Of a DNA stretch of 64,000 bases, positions 26,683-33,704 are shown one piece after another; the first letter of the stretch is position 1; the number at the start of each line of letters is the position of its first letter. The notes under the pieces are model-generated. The model saw only the letters and a list, made by a program, of their open reading frames with translations, was not told the DNA's origin and ran no database searches. Origin of the DNA: Aurantiacibacter sp. MUD61 (GTDB lineage: Bacteria; Pseudomonadota; Alphaproteobacteria; Sphingomonadales; Sphingomonadaceae); contig NZ_CP115446.1 in assembly GCF_027912455.1 (NCBI RefSeq), positions 953,501 through 1,017,500 of the forward strand, read 5' to 3'. A program made the translations under genes and the position numbers.

Positions 26683-27618
26683 ATGAACGACACCCGTGCC
26701 GCCCTTACCAAAAGCGCCGCGATGGCCTCTATCGCGGTGGCGCTGCTGCTTGGCACGCTCAAGATCTGGGCGGTCTGGCAGACGAGCTCTACCGCAATGC
26801 TGGGATCGCTCGCCGATACGGCGCTCGATTTTGTGGCGAGCCTTGCGGTGCTGGTCGCAGTTATCGTCGCTGCGCAGCCACCCGATGACAATCACCGCTT
26901 CGGCCACGGCAAGGCCGAATCGCTTGCGGCCATGTTCCAAGTGATCCTGATCGTATTGTCCGCCAGCGCTCTCAGCTTCCGAGCGGTGCTGCATCTGATC
27001 GAAGGCGGGGAGACGCAGGCGGCAGAGGCGGGGATCGGCGTGTCGGTCATCGCCATCATCGCAACGCTCGCGCTGGTGGCGTGGCAGCGGCATGTGGTGA
27101 AACGCACCAATTCGATCGCCATCACCACCGACAGCGTGCACTACCAGTCGGACCTGCTGCTCAACCTCGCAGTAATCGCGGCGCTGGTGCTCGACCAGTA
27201 TCTGGGCTGGCAGAAGGCCGATCCACTATTCGGTCTCGGGATTGCGGCCTGGCTCTTATGGAATGCGTGGCAGGCGTCGAGCGAGGCGATCGATCACCTG
27301 ATGGACCATGAATGGCCCGAAGATCAGCGCCGCGCCTTTGTCGAGCGCGCTGCGCGCCATCCCGAGCTCGCCAAAATGCACGATCTGCGCACCCGTACCA
27401 GCGGCACGCATGACTTCGCGCAGTTCCACGTCGATCTGCCCGCAGACATGACCGTGGCCGAGGCGCATGACGTGATCGAGCGTGTGGAGGCGGATTTGTG
27501 CGAGGCTTTTCCCAACACCGAAATCCTGATCCATATCGACCCGGAAGGCCATGTCGACGAGCCGGGCAATACGCTCGTCGAGGCAGACGAGTTCAAGAAG
27601 TTGAAGGACGCAGAATGA
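26683..27618 (+). CDS. Cation diffusion facilitator family transporter
   Basis: A 311-residue CDF exporter with about six transmembrane helices and a C-terminal cytoplasmic domain. Metal-site motifs are LADTALDF in helix 2 and HYQSD in helix 5, and the loop HRFGHGKAE is typical of the FieF (Fe/Zn) branch. It probably exports Zn2+ or Fe2+ against protons. It overlaps the PhzF gene by 4 bp. Confidence 0.92.
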   Translation: MNDTRAALTKSAAMASIAVALLLGTLKIWAVWQTSSTAMLGSLADTALDFVASLAVLVAVIVAAQPPDDNHRFGHGKAESLAAMFQVILIVLSASALSFRAVLHLIEGGETQAAEAGIGVSVIAIIATLALVAWQRHVVKRTNSIAITTDSVHYQSDLLLNLAVIAALVLDQYLGWQKADPLFGLGIAAWLLWNAWQASSEAIDHLMDHEWPEDQRRAFVERAARHPELAKMHDLRTRTSGTHDFAQFHVDLPADMTVAEAHDVIERVEADLCEAFPNTEILIHIDPEGHVDEPGNTLVEADEFKKLKDAE

Positions 27619-28424
27619 CCAGCACCAGAGCGATCCCCTATTGGCACGTGGATGCCTTCGCGGAACAGGCCTATGGCGGCAATCAGGCGGCGGTGGTGGT
27701 GGTCGATGCGTGGCCCAGCGATGAGGTGATGCGCACGGTCGCGGCGGAGAACATGTTCGCCGAGACCGCGTTCCTGATCCCCACGCCCGATGGTGAGGCG
27801 GATTACAAGCTGCGCTGGTTCACGCCCGCTCTCGAAGTGGCGCTGTGCGGCCATGCCACGCTGGCCTCAGGCCATGCTGTGCTGTCAGGTGATGAGGCGC
27901 GGGAGCGGGTGACATTCTCGACCCGCAAGGCGGGCATTCTGGAAGTGCGCCGCGCAGGCGACCGCTACGAACTGGCGCTTCCCGCGATTCCGACGGAGCA
28001 GGAAGCTTTCGATGAAGCAGTGGCGTTGCTTGGCATTCAGCCGCGCGAGGTGTGGCGCAATCCGGGCCGATACAACATCTTCCTGTTCGACAATGCCGCG
28101 CAGATTCGCGCGCTCGAACCGGACCTTCGCGCATTGGCAAAGCTGGGCGATCACCAGTTCATCTGCACAGCCCCCGGCGAACAGACCGATGTGATCAGCC
28201 GCAACTTCGTGCCCGGCGGCGGCGTGGATGAAGATCCCTTTACCGGCTCCGCCCACGCCGTCCTCACGCCCTTCTGGTGCGATCGGCTGGGAGTGGAAAG
28301 CTTCACGGCCTTTCAGGCGAGCGAACGCGGCGGGCACGCAATCTGCCGTCTCGAAGGAGACCGCGCGATCCTGACGGGCGGCTGCGTTACAGTGGTCGAA
28401 GGGACCTTCTACCTGACCGGATAA
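27615..28424 (+). CDS. PhzF family phenazine biosynthesis-like isomerase
   Basis: A 269-residue member of the PhzF/diaminopimelate-epimerase fold family. Typical blocks are DAFAEQAYGGNQAAVVV, the catalytic-glutamate region NMFAETAFL near residue 45, CGHATLASGH, and DEDPFTGSAHAVL. ATG at 27615 sits in the stop of the CDF gene. Substrate unknown; no phenazine genes are nearby. Its last 16 bp overlap the convergent serine hydrolase gene. Confidence 0.9.
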   Translation: MTSTRAIPYWHVDAFAEQAYGGNQAAVVVVDAWPSDEVMRTVAAENMFAETAFLIPTPDGEADYKLRWFTPALEVALCGHATLASGHAVLSGDEARERVTFSTRKAGILEVRRAGDRYELALPAIPTEQEAFDEAVALLGIQPREVWRNPGRYNIFLFDNAAQIRALEPDLRALAKLGDHQFICTAPGEQTDVISRNFVPGGGVDEDPFTGSAHAVLTPFWCDRLGVESFTAFQASERGGHAICRLEGDRAILTGGCVTVVEGTFYLTG

Positions 28425-29566
28425 AGCGCGAAGATGTCGGCCAGCTCGTCTACCAGCGCCGGGCGCTCTTCATCCTGCGTCATCCCCATGCGCACCACGG
28501 TCAGGCGCTGATCCGGCGATACGATGACATATTGGCCAAGCCTGCCCACCATGGCGAAGGCGGTGTCCGGACCCTGCTCTGCAAACAGGACATTGCGGTC
28601 TGCCTCGGTCGTGCGGTTGAGCCAGACCTGCGCGCCATAGTCATTCGACGCCGGGCTGGACGTGCGCATGAAATCGATCCAGCGGCGCGGCACGACTTGC
28701 ACGCCGCCTGCCACGCCGCCCGTGCGCATGAACTCGCCAAGCCGCGCCCAATCGCGCGGGGTCGCCCAGAAATTGCTGCCGCCCAGCAGTGTGCCGCTCG
28801 CGTCATACTCGCCGACCAGCGATGGCACTCCGATCGGTACGGCAATGCGCGCCGCGACATAGTCCGCCATGGCCTGCTGCCGGTCATCGGCATCGCCATC
28901 GGGCGCGAGAATATCGGTGGCGATATCGGCGAGGATCATGCTGGTCGCGGTGGAATAGCGGAACGTCGATCCCGGCTCGTCTTCCAGTATCGGTGCCTCG
29001 GCCCAGGCCGCCATATCGCCGCGCCCTTCGAGATACATCATGCGCACTTCGGGCGAAGTGTAGAGCGGCGCGGCGGCTTCCTCATGGCGGAGGCCGGAGC
29101 GCATCTGGAGGAGCTGGCGGAGCGTGATCTCGCTACGCGGATCACCCGTGCGCTGCCACGAGGATACCGGCGCCGGATCGTCGAGCCGCAAGCGGCCGTC
29201 TGCCACCAGCGAGCCGATGATGAGCGCCGTCACGCTCTTCGACATCGACCAGCCTACTTGCGGCGTTTCCGGATCCACGCCTTCCGCATAGCGCTCGGCG
29301 ACGATCTCGCCTTCGTACATCACGATCAGCGCGCGTGTTTCGCCCACGCCCTCCGCCGTGAAAAGGTCATCGACGGCCCGCGCCAGCTGCTCCTGCGACA
29401 CGCCCGGCTCGACCACCACGGCATTGAGCGCCTCTTCGGGAAGCGGGGGTATTGGCGGAGGTCCATCCTGCGCGCAGGCGCCCAGCAGCGCGGCAATCAT
29501 GCCAAGCGCAATCACAGCTCTTGGCGAGCGGCGCAATTGGCGGCTAGGGGAGTGGCGACGCGTCAT
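28409..29566 (-). CDS. Serine hydrolase (class C beta-lactamase-like lipoprotein)
   Basis: A 385-residue protein from ATG 29566. The N-terminus is a lipoprotein signal with lipobox LLGAC. The beta-lactamase/PBP SxxK motif is SMSK (in VGWSMSKSVTALI). The second motif is likely YST in TFRYSTATSMIL. It resembles 6-aminohexanoate-dimer hydrolase-type proteins. The frame is open upstream to 29812 but that part overlaps the divergent small gene and has no signal peptide. Substrate unknown. Confidence 0.85.
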   Translation of the reverse strand: MTRRHSPSRQLRRSPRAVIALGMIAALLGACAQDGPPPIPPLPEEALNAVVVEPGVSQEQLARAVDDLFTAEGVGETRALIVMYEGEIVAERYAEGVDPETPQVGWSMSKSVTALIIGSLVADGRLRLDDPAPVSSWQRTGDPRSEITLRQLLQMRSGLRHEEAAAPLYTSPEVRMMYLEGRGDMAAWAEAPILEDEPGSTFRYSTATSMILADIATDILAPDGDADDRQQAMADYVAARIAVPIGVPSLVGEYDASGTLLGGSNFWATPRDWARLGEFMRTGGVAGGVQVVPRRWIDFMRTSSPASNDYGAQVWLNRTTEADRNVLFAEQGPDTAFAMVGRLGQYVIVSPDQRLTVVRMGMTQDEERPALVDELADIFALYPVR

Positions 29567-29598
29567 CGGGACGCATCCTTTCCTGCAGGAACTTGCAA

Positions 29599-29946
29599 AT
29601 GGCAACCGGAAATCAGGCCAGAAAGAGCCTCTTCTCCATTCTTCTGCGCGTCGCCCTCCTGTTGCTCGTTGCCGGGGCGCTGATTGCGTTCTTCTTCGGA
29701 GAAGCGATTGCAGGATATAGCGATGTCGGAACAGGCTATGCGGCCAGGCAGGCGTGCGGCTGCGTCTATATCGCGGGTCAGGATATCGATAGCTGCTACG
29801 CCGATCTGACACCGGACATGTGGCCGATCTGGCTGAGCCAGGATGCCGATGCGCAAAGCGTCTCGGCCTCCATCCCCCTCATCGCGAGCGAGGAGGCGAC
29901 CTATCGCGAAGGCTATGGCTGCGTGCTGGAACCGTACTCCCGCTGA
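29599..29946 (+). CDS. Small cysteine-rich membrane-anchored protein
   Basis: A 115-residue protein from ATG 29599 (TTG at 29593 possible). One N-terminal transmembrane helix (residues 12-34) is followed by a short exported domain with four cysteines (ACGCVYIAG, SCYADL, GYGCVL). The layout recalls the N-terminal domain found fused to serine hydrolases in some sphingomonads, and here the gene is divergent from a serine hydrolase, 32 bp away. That link is inference. Confidence 0.55.
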   Translation: MATGNQARKSLFSILLRVALLLLVAGALIAFFFGEAIAGYSDVGTGYAARQACGCVYIAGQDIDSCYADLTPDMWPIWLSQDADAQSVSASIPLIASEEATYREGYGCVLEPYSR

Positions 29947-29949
29947 GGA

Positions 29950-31113
29950 TCAGGCGGGTTGCGTGCCTTCGATCCAGCCGCCACCGACCACGCGTTCCCC
30001 TGCATAGATGACAGCGGCCTGTCCCGGCGCAACGCCGAATTCGGGCTGATCGAACCGGATCGTGACCGTAGCGCCCTCGCCAATCGCGCCTTCCAGCGTG
30101 ACGGGCACCGGCTTGGCGAGCGAGCGGACCTTGGCAGTCAGCGGCATGTCCGGCACCGGCCCGATTCGATTGGTCTCGATGACTTCTGCGGCGACAACGG
30201 CGAGCAGGCGCTTCGGACCAACGCGGACCTCCGCCTTCTCCGGATCGAGGCCGACTACGTAAAGCGGCTCCGGCTGGCCGCCGATGTCGAGGCCGCGCCG
30301 CTGCCCAACGGTGTAATGGATGATGCCGGGATGGCGCCCCAGCTCCTCACCTGTCTCTGCATGTACGATTGCGCCAGCGCGTGCACCTTCGGGGCGCATC
30401 TTCTTGACGATCTTGGCATAGTCGCCATCGGGCACGAAGCAGATGTCCTGACTGTCCGGCTTGCCCGCTACGACGAGTCCAAAGCTTTCGGCAATCTCGC
30501 GCACTTGCGACTTCGGCAATCCGCCCAAGGGGAAACGCAGGTAATCGAGCTGATCTTCGGTGGTTGCGTAAAGGAAGTAGGACTGATCGCGCGCCGGATC
30601 GAGCGCGCGGTGAAGCTCTACGCCGTGCTCTGCTTCTACGCGGCGCACATAATGGCCGGTGGCGAGGCAATCCGCGCCTAGCTCTCTCGCCATGCGGAAG
30701 AGGTCCGTAAACTTCGGCCCCATATTGCAGCGGATGCAGGGGATCGGCGTGCGACCGGCGAGATATTCGTCGGCAAAGGTCTCGACCACCTCTTCGCGAA
30801 ACGCGCTTTCATGATCGAAGACGTAATGCGCAATGCCCAGCCGATCGGCCACTTGCCTTGCATCGCGAATGTCATCGCCTGCGCAGCACGCGCCCTTGCG
30901 CCCCGTTGCGGCGCCGTAATCATAGAGTTGCAGCGTAATGCCAATGACTTCGGCGCCGGTCTGCGCCGCAAGCGCTGCCACGACAGAAGAATCGACTCCG
31001 CCAGACATCGCCACGACGATGCGGCATTCGGCTGCCGGGCGCGGCAGATCGAACAGCGCTTCGGCGTTAACTGCCTTTGGCAAGCCTGCAATATCGGTGA
31101 GAGTCGCGGTCAT
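29950..31113 (-). CDS. mnmA: tRNA-specific 2-thiouridylase MnmA
   Basis: A 387-residue enzyme that thiolates U34 of tRNA. The ATP PP-loop motif is [15 protein letters not shown], and the two catalytic cysteines are visible in [13 protein letters not shown] and [11 protein letters not shown]. The frame is open to 31170, but ATG 31113 gives a normal N-terminus; neither start has a strong ribosome binding site. It converges on the small gene to the left with 3 bp between stops. Confidence 0.93.
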   Translation of the reverse strand: MTATLTDIAGLPKAVNAEALFDLPRPAAECRIVVAMSGGVDSSVVAALAAQTGAEVIGITLQLYDYGAATGRKGACCAGDDIRDARQVADRLGIAHYVFDHESAFREEVVETFADEYLAGRTPIPCIRCNMGPKFTDLFRMARELGADCLATGHYVRRVEAEHGVELHRALDPARDQSYFLYATTEDQLDYLRFPLGGLPKSQVREIAESFGLVVAGKPDSQDICFVPDGDYAKIVKKMRPEGARAGAIVHAETGEELGRHPGIIHYTVGQRRGLDIGGQPEPLYVVGLDPEKAEVRVGPKRLLAVVAAEVIETNRIGPVPDMPLTAKVRSLAKPVPVTLEGAIGEGATVTIRFDQPEFGVAPGQAAVIYAGERVVGGGWIEGTQPA

Positions 31114-31174
31114 GGGCGCAGCCCATACACTCAAGCGCCGCCCGGCAAAACCCCGCGCAGAATGTAACATTTAG

Positions 31175-31189
31175 TTAAACGGGGTTTTA
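31175..31189. promoter_or_regulatory. CtrA-like box before the sciP operon
   Basis: TTAA-N7-TTTA (31175-31178 and 31186-31189) is one base away from the CtrA consensus TTAA-N7-TTAA. It lies in the divergent gap, about 36 bp before the first gene of the sciP operon. SciP is known to act on CtrA-bound promoters, so a CtrA site here would make sense. Confidence 0.4.
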
Positions 31190-31224
31190 CCTGATCTTGA
31201 CGCTTGCGGCTTATCGGAAGCTGC

Positions 31225-31560
31225 ATGTTTGAAGGAAAATCACCTTTGCTACCCGCATCAAGCGGTTCGAATTGCGGCGATTCTGCCGGCGAGGATCTGA
31301 ACGTGCTGAGCTGGTCCGATCTGGTCGCCAAACTGGCGGCCGCTCGCGACCTGCGCGAAGCCCTGACGCAGGATGAGGAAGCGGCACTCGCCAGCTTCGA
31401 TCCGGACTGCGCTGCGCATATCGCATCGCATCAGGACAAATTCCCTGACGATGGCAAACGAGACGTTAACCCTGATGGTTTAGGCAATAGCAAAGGGACT
31501 GGCGGCAGTGTCGTTTCGCCTACTGAACACGATGACCCGGCGATCCGAGGAAATTCATGA
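31225..31560 (+). CDS. Hypothetical protein upstream of sciP
   Basis: A 111-residue protein from ATG 31225 with GGAAG 5-6 bp upstream. The middle is helical (LNVLSWSDLVAKLAAARDLRE); the C-terminal third is Gly/Asn/Asp-rich (NPDGLGNSKGTGGS) and likely disordered. There is no signal peptide or membrane helix. Its stop overlaps the sciP start (ATGA), so the two proteins are made together. Similar genes may accompany sciP in related genomes; I cannot name a function. Confidence 0.65.
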   Translation: MFEGKSPLLPASSGSNCGDSAGEDLNVLSWSDLVAKLAAARDLREALTQDEEAALASFDPDCAAHIASHQDKFPDDGKRDVNPDGLGNSKGTGGSVVSPTEHDDPAIRGNS

Positions 31561-31856
31561 TTGAGAACCAGAAAATCCGACCGGCACAAGTGATTGGCCC
31601 CCTTGGGGAGCCACTGACACTTGATGACCTGCCATCGCCCAAGACGAAGCGCTGGGTCGTGCGTCGCAAGGCGGAAGTCGTTGCGGCCGTCAATGGCGGC
31701 CTTCTGACGATCGACGAAGTTCTCGAGCGCTACGGCCTTACGCTGGAAGAATTTGCCAGCTGGCAGCGCGCAGTGGACCGGTCCGGCATGCAGGGACTGC
31801 GTGTCACTCGCATCCAGCATTATCGCGATCTGTACGAGCGCCAACTCAAGTACTGA
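31557..31856 (+). CDS. sciP: CtrA inhibitor SciP (DUF1153)
   Basis: A 99-residue DUF1153 protein. The conserved core includes VIGPLGEPLTLDDLP, KRWVVRRKAEVVAAVNGGLL and the helix-turn-helix DEVLERYGLTLEEFASW. In Caulobacter, SciP represses CtrA-activated genes in G1 by contacting DNA and CtrA. It is translationally coupled to the preceding small gene and followed by a terminator. Confidence 0.9.
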   Translation: MIENQKIRPAQVIGPLGEPLTLDDLPSPKTKRWVVRRKAEVVAAVNGGLLTIDEVLERYGLTLEEFASWQRAVDRSGMQGLRVTRIQHYRDLYERQLKY

Positions 31857-31913
31857 TCCAACCCTTTGAAAATACAGCCTTTCGACAGTTAGGCATGTAA
31901 AAGCTTCTACCCG

Positions 31914-31954
31914 CGCAGGGGCGGTCCGGAACACCCGGGCTTCCCCTGCGTTTT
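31914..31954 (+). terminator. Rho-independent terminator after sciP
   Basis: The stem CGCAGGGG (31914-31921) pairs with CCCCTGCG (31943-31950) and is followed by TTTT. The hairpin overlaps the predicted EcfG promoter of the next gene. Confidence 0.65.
31928..31952 (+). promoter_or_regulatory. EcfG-type general stress promoter of glsB-like gene
   Basis: GGAAC (31928-31932), 16 bp, CGTT (31949-31952) exactly matches the alphaproteobacterial sigma-EcfG consensus GGAAC-N16/17-CGTT. A start site near 31960 would give a leader of about 40 nt before ATG 32001. Confidence 0.65.
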
Positions 31955-32000
31955 CGCATCGACAGTCCCATGGGTGGATTTGCAAAAGGAGCATAGGGTT

Positions 32001-32267
32001 ATGGGTTGGATTATTGCATTGATCGTGGGCGGCGTTGCCGGCTGGTTGGCCAGCATGGTTATGAACCGCAACGCCTCGATGGGCATTTTCTGGAATATCG
32101 TGGTGGGCTGTATCGGCTCGGTCGTCGGTAACATGATTGTCGGTCCGCTGCTCGGTATCGGTGGTAGTGTGCAGGAATTCTCGCTAACCGGACTTCTCAT
32201 CGCGATTGTCGGTGCAGTAGTTTTGCTGGCGATTGTTAACCTGATCCAGCGTGGCCGGGTGCGGTAA
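32001..32267 (+). CDS. GlsB/YeaQ/YmgE family stress response membrane protein
   Basis: An 88-residue hydrophobic protein with three transmembrane segments. The family start GWIIALIVGGVAGWLAS and the GNMIVGPLLGI block are clear. ATG 32001 is preceded by AAAGGAGC. Expression in general stress is suggested by the perfect EcfG-type promoter upstream and is typical of the family in other bacteria. Confidence 0.9.
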   Translation: MGWIIALIVGGVAGWLASMVMNRNASMGIFWNIVVGCIGSVVGNMIVGPLLGIGGSVQEFSLTGLLIAIVGAVVLLAIVNLIQRGRVR

Positions 32268-32295
32268 CTCCGCAACAACAATAGATTACGCAAAG

Positions 32296-32327
32296 AGGGC
32301 GGGGCACTTCGGTGTTCCGCCCTTTTT
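32296..32327 (+). terminator. Rho-independent terminator after glsB-like gene
   Basis: A 12-bp stem (32296-32307 with 32312-32323, two G-T pairs) is closed by a TTCG tetraloop and followed by TTTT. It lies 28 bp after the stop. The remaining 150 bp up to the RND operon show no ORF and no promoter I can call. Confidence 0.85.
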
Positions 32328-32480
32328 CGCGTCAATTGCACTTCGTCGGGCTGGAAGCGTTTTTGGCAGATGCCGCCATTGCCGCGCCGGAGGGACATGT
32401 CTAGGGGCGCAATGGCGTATAGTCGGTGTTCTCTTGGAGCAGAGGGCCGTGCTATGTGACGCATTGGACTAAAAAGGCTC

Positions 32481-33695
32481 ATGCCGATGAATTTTGAAAC
32501 GACACTGGACGCATCCGACACGACACCTGCCGATACCGGCACAGCAGGCGGCGATGAAGGCGGCGTGGATCAGACGCGTCAGGCAGGGCGTAAACGCTCG
32601 CTCTACATCGCTCTGGCCGTGCTTGTCGTGGCGCTAATCGTCGCAGCCTTCATGCTGTCGGGGGGCGAGGAAGAGCCGGCCTTTGCGCCGGACGATGCAG
32701 GGAATCTGCCCGCGGTGACTGTCCTCGCGCCCGGATCGGGCACGATCCAAGGCGTCATCAACGCCACCGGCACATTGGCTGCGCGCCGCGAAATGCCGGT
32801 GGGTGTCACCGGCGAAGGCGGCCGTGTCATTGCCGTTCGCGTCGAAGCTGGCGAATGGGTGAGCGCTGGCGAAGTGCTCGCAGTGATCGATCGCTCCGTC
32901 CAGAATCAGCAGGCAGCCAGCCAGCAGGCGCAGGTGCGCGTGGCGCAGGCGGATGCCGATCTGGCGCAGGCCAATCTCGATCGCGCTCTCCAGCTCGTGG
33001 AGCGCGGCTTCATCTCGCAGGCAGATATCGACCGGTTGACGGCCACTCGCGACGCCGCCGTGGCCCGTGTCGCCGTGGCGCGCGCGCAATTGGGCGAGCG
33101 GCAGGCGCGCAATGCGCAGCTCAACATCGTCGCTCCTGCGGCAGGTTATGTCCTGACCCGCAACGTCGAAGTCGGCCAGACAGTCGGCCCCGGCAGCGGG
33201 ACGCTTTTCAGCATCGCTCGTCGCGGCGAATTGGAATTGCTCGCCCGCATCGGTGAAGCTGAACTTTCTGCGCTTTCGGTCGGCGCGACGGGAATTGTGA
33301 CACCCGTGGGAACCGACCAGCAGTTTACGTGCCAGATCTGGCAGAAATCGCCGGTGATCGATGAGAACACCAGGCAGGGCACGGCGCGCTGTGCGCTTGC
33401 CTATGATCCGGCGCTTCGCCCGGGCGGCTTCGCCTCGATTGCACTTAACGGTGAAACGCTGGTGGCACCGCGCCTTCCCGAGAGCGCTGTCCTTTCCGAT
33501 GAGCAGGGCAGCTACGTCTACATCGTCAATGATGAAAACGTGGTGGAACGTGTCAATGTCGAACTCGGCGAAATCAGCGATGAAGGCGTTGCGATTGCTT
33601 CGGGGCTCAGCGGCAATGAACGTGTCGTGCTGCGCGCCGGCGGCTTCCTGACTCCGGGCGAGGAAGTGCGCCCCGTGGCAGAGGGCGCGAGCTAA
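32481..33695 (+). CDS. Efflux RND transporter periplasmic adaptor subunit
   Basis: A 404-residue HlyD/AcrA-type membrane fusion protein. One N-terminal transmembrane helix (near residues 40-58) anchors it. The lipoyl halves (PVGVTGEGGRVIAVRVEAGEWV and IVAPAAGYVLTRNVEVGQTV) flank an alpha-helical hairpin; beta-barrel and membrane-proximal domains follow. It is 9 bp before the pump gene. It links the pump to an outer-membrane channel not seen in the window. Confidence 0.9.
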   Translation: MPMNFETTLDASDTTPADTGTAGGDEGGVDQTRQAGRKRSLYIALAVLVVALIVAAFMLSGGEEEPAFAPDDAGNLPAVTVLAPGSGTIQGVINATGTLAARREMPVGVTGEGGRVIAVRVEAGEWVSAGEVLAVIDRSVQNQQAASQQAQVRVAQADADLAQANLDRALQLVERGFISQADIDRLTATRDAAVARVAVARAQLGERQARNAQLNIVAPAAGYVLTRNVEVGQTVGPGSGTLFSIARRGELELLARIGEAELSALSVGATGIVTPVGTDQQFTCQIWQKSPVIDENTRQGTARCALAYDPALRPGGFASIALNGETLVAPRLPESAVLSDEQGSYVYIVNDENVVERVNVELGEISDEGVAIASGLSGNERVVLRAGGFLTPGEEVRPVAEGAS

Positions 33696-33704
33696 GGTCT
33701 GATT

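Noticed and set aside
28277-29683. Plus-strand open frame (468 codons) opposite the serine hydrolase
   Set aside because: Antisense shadow; it would also overlap the end of the PhzF gene and the start of the small membrane protein.
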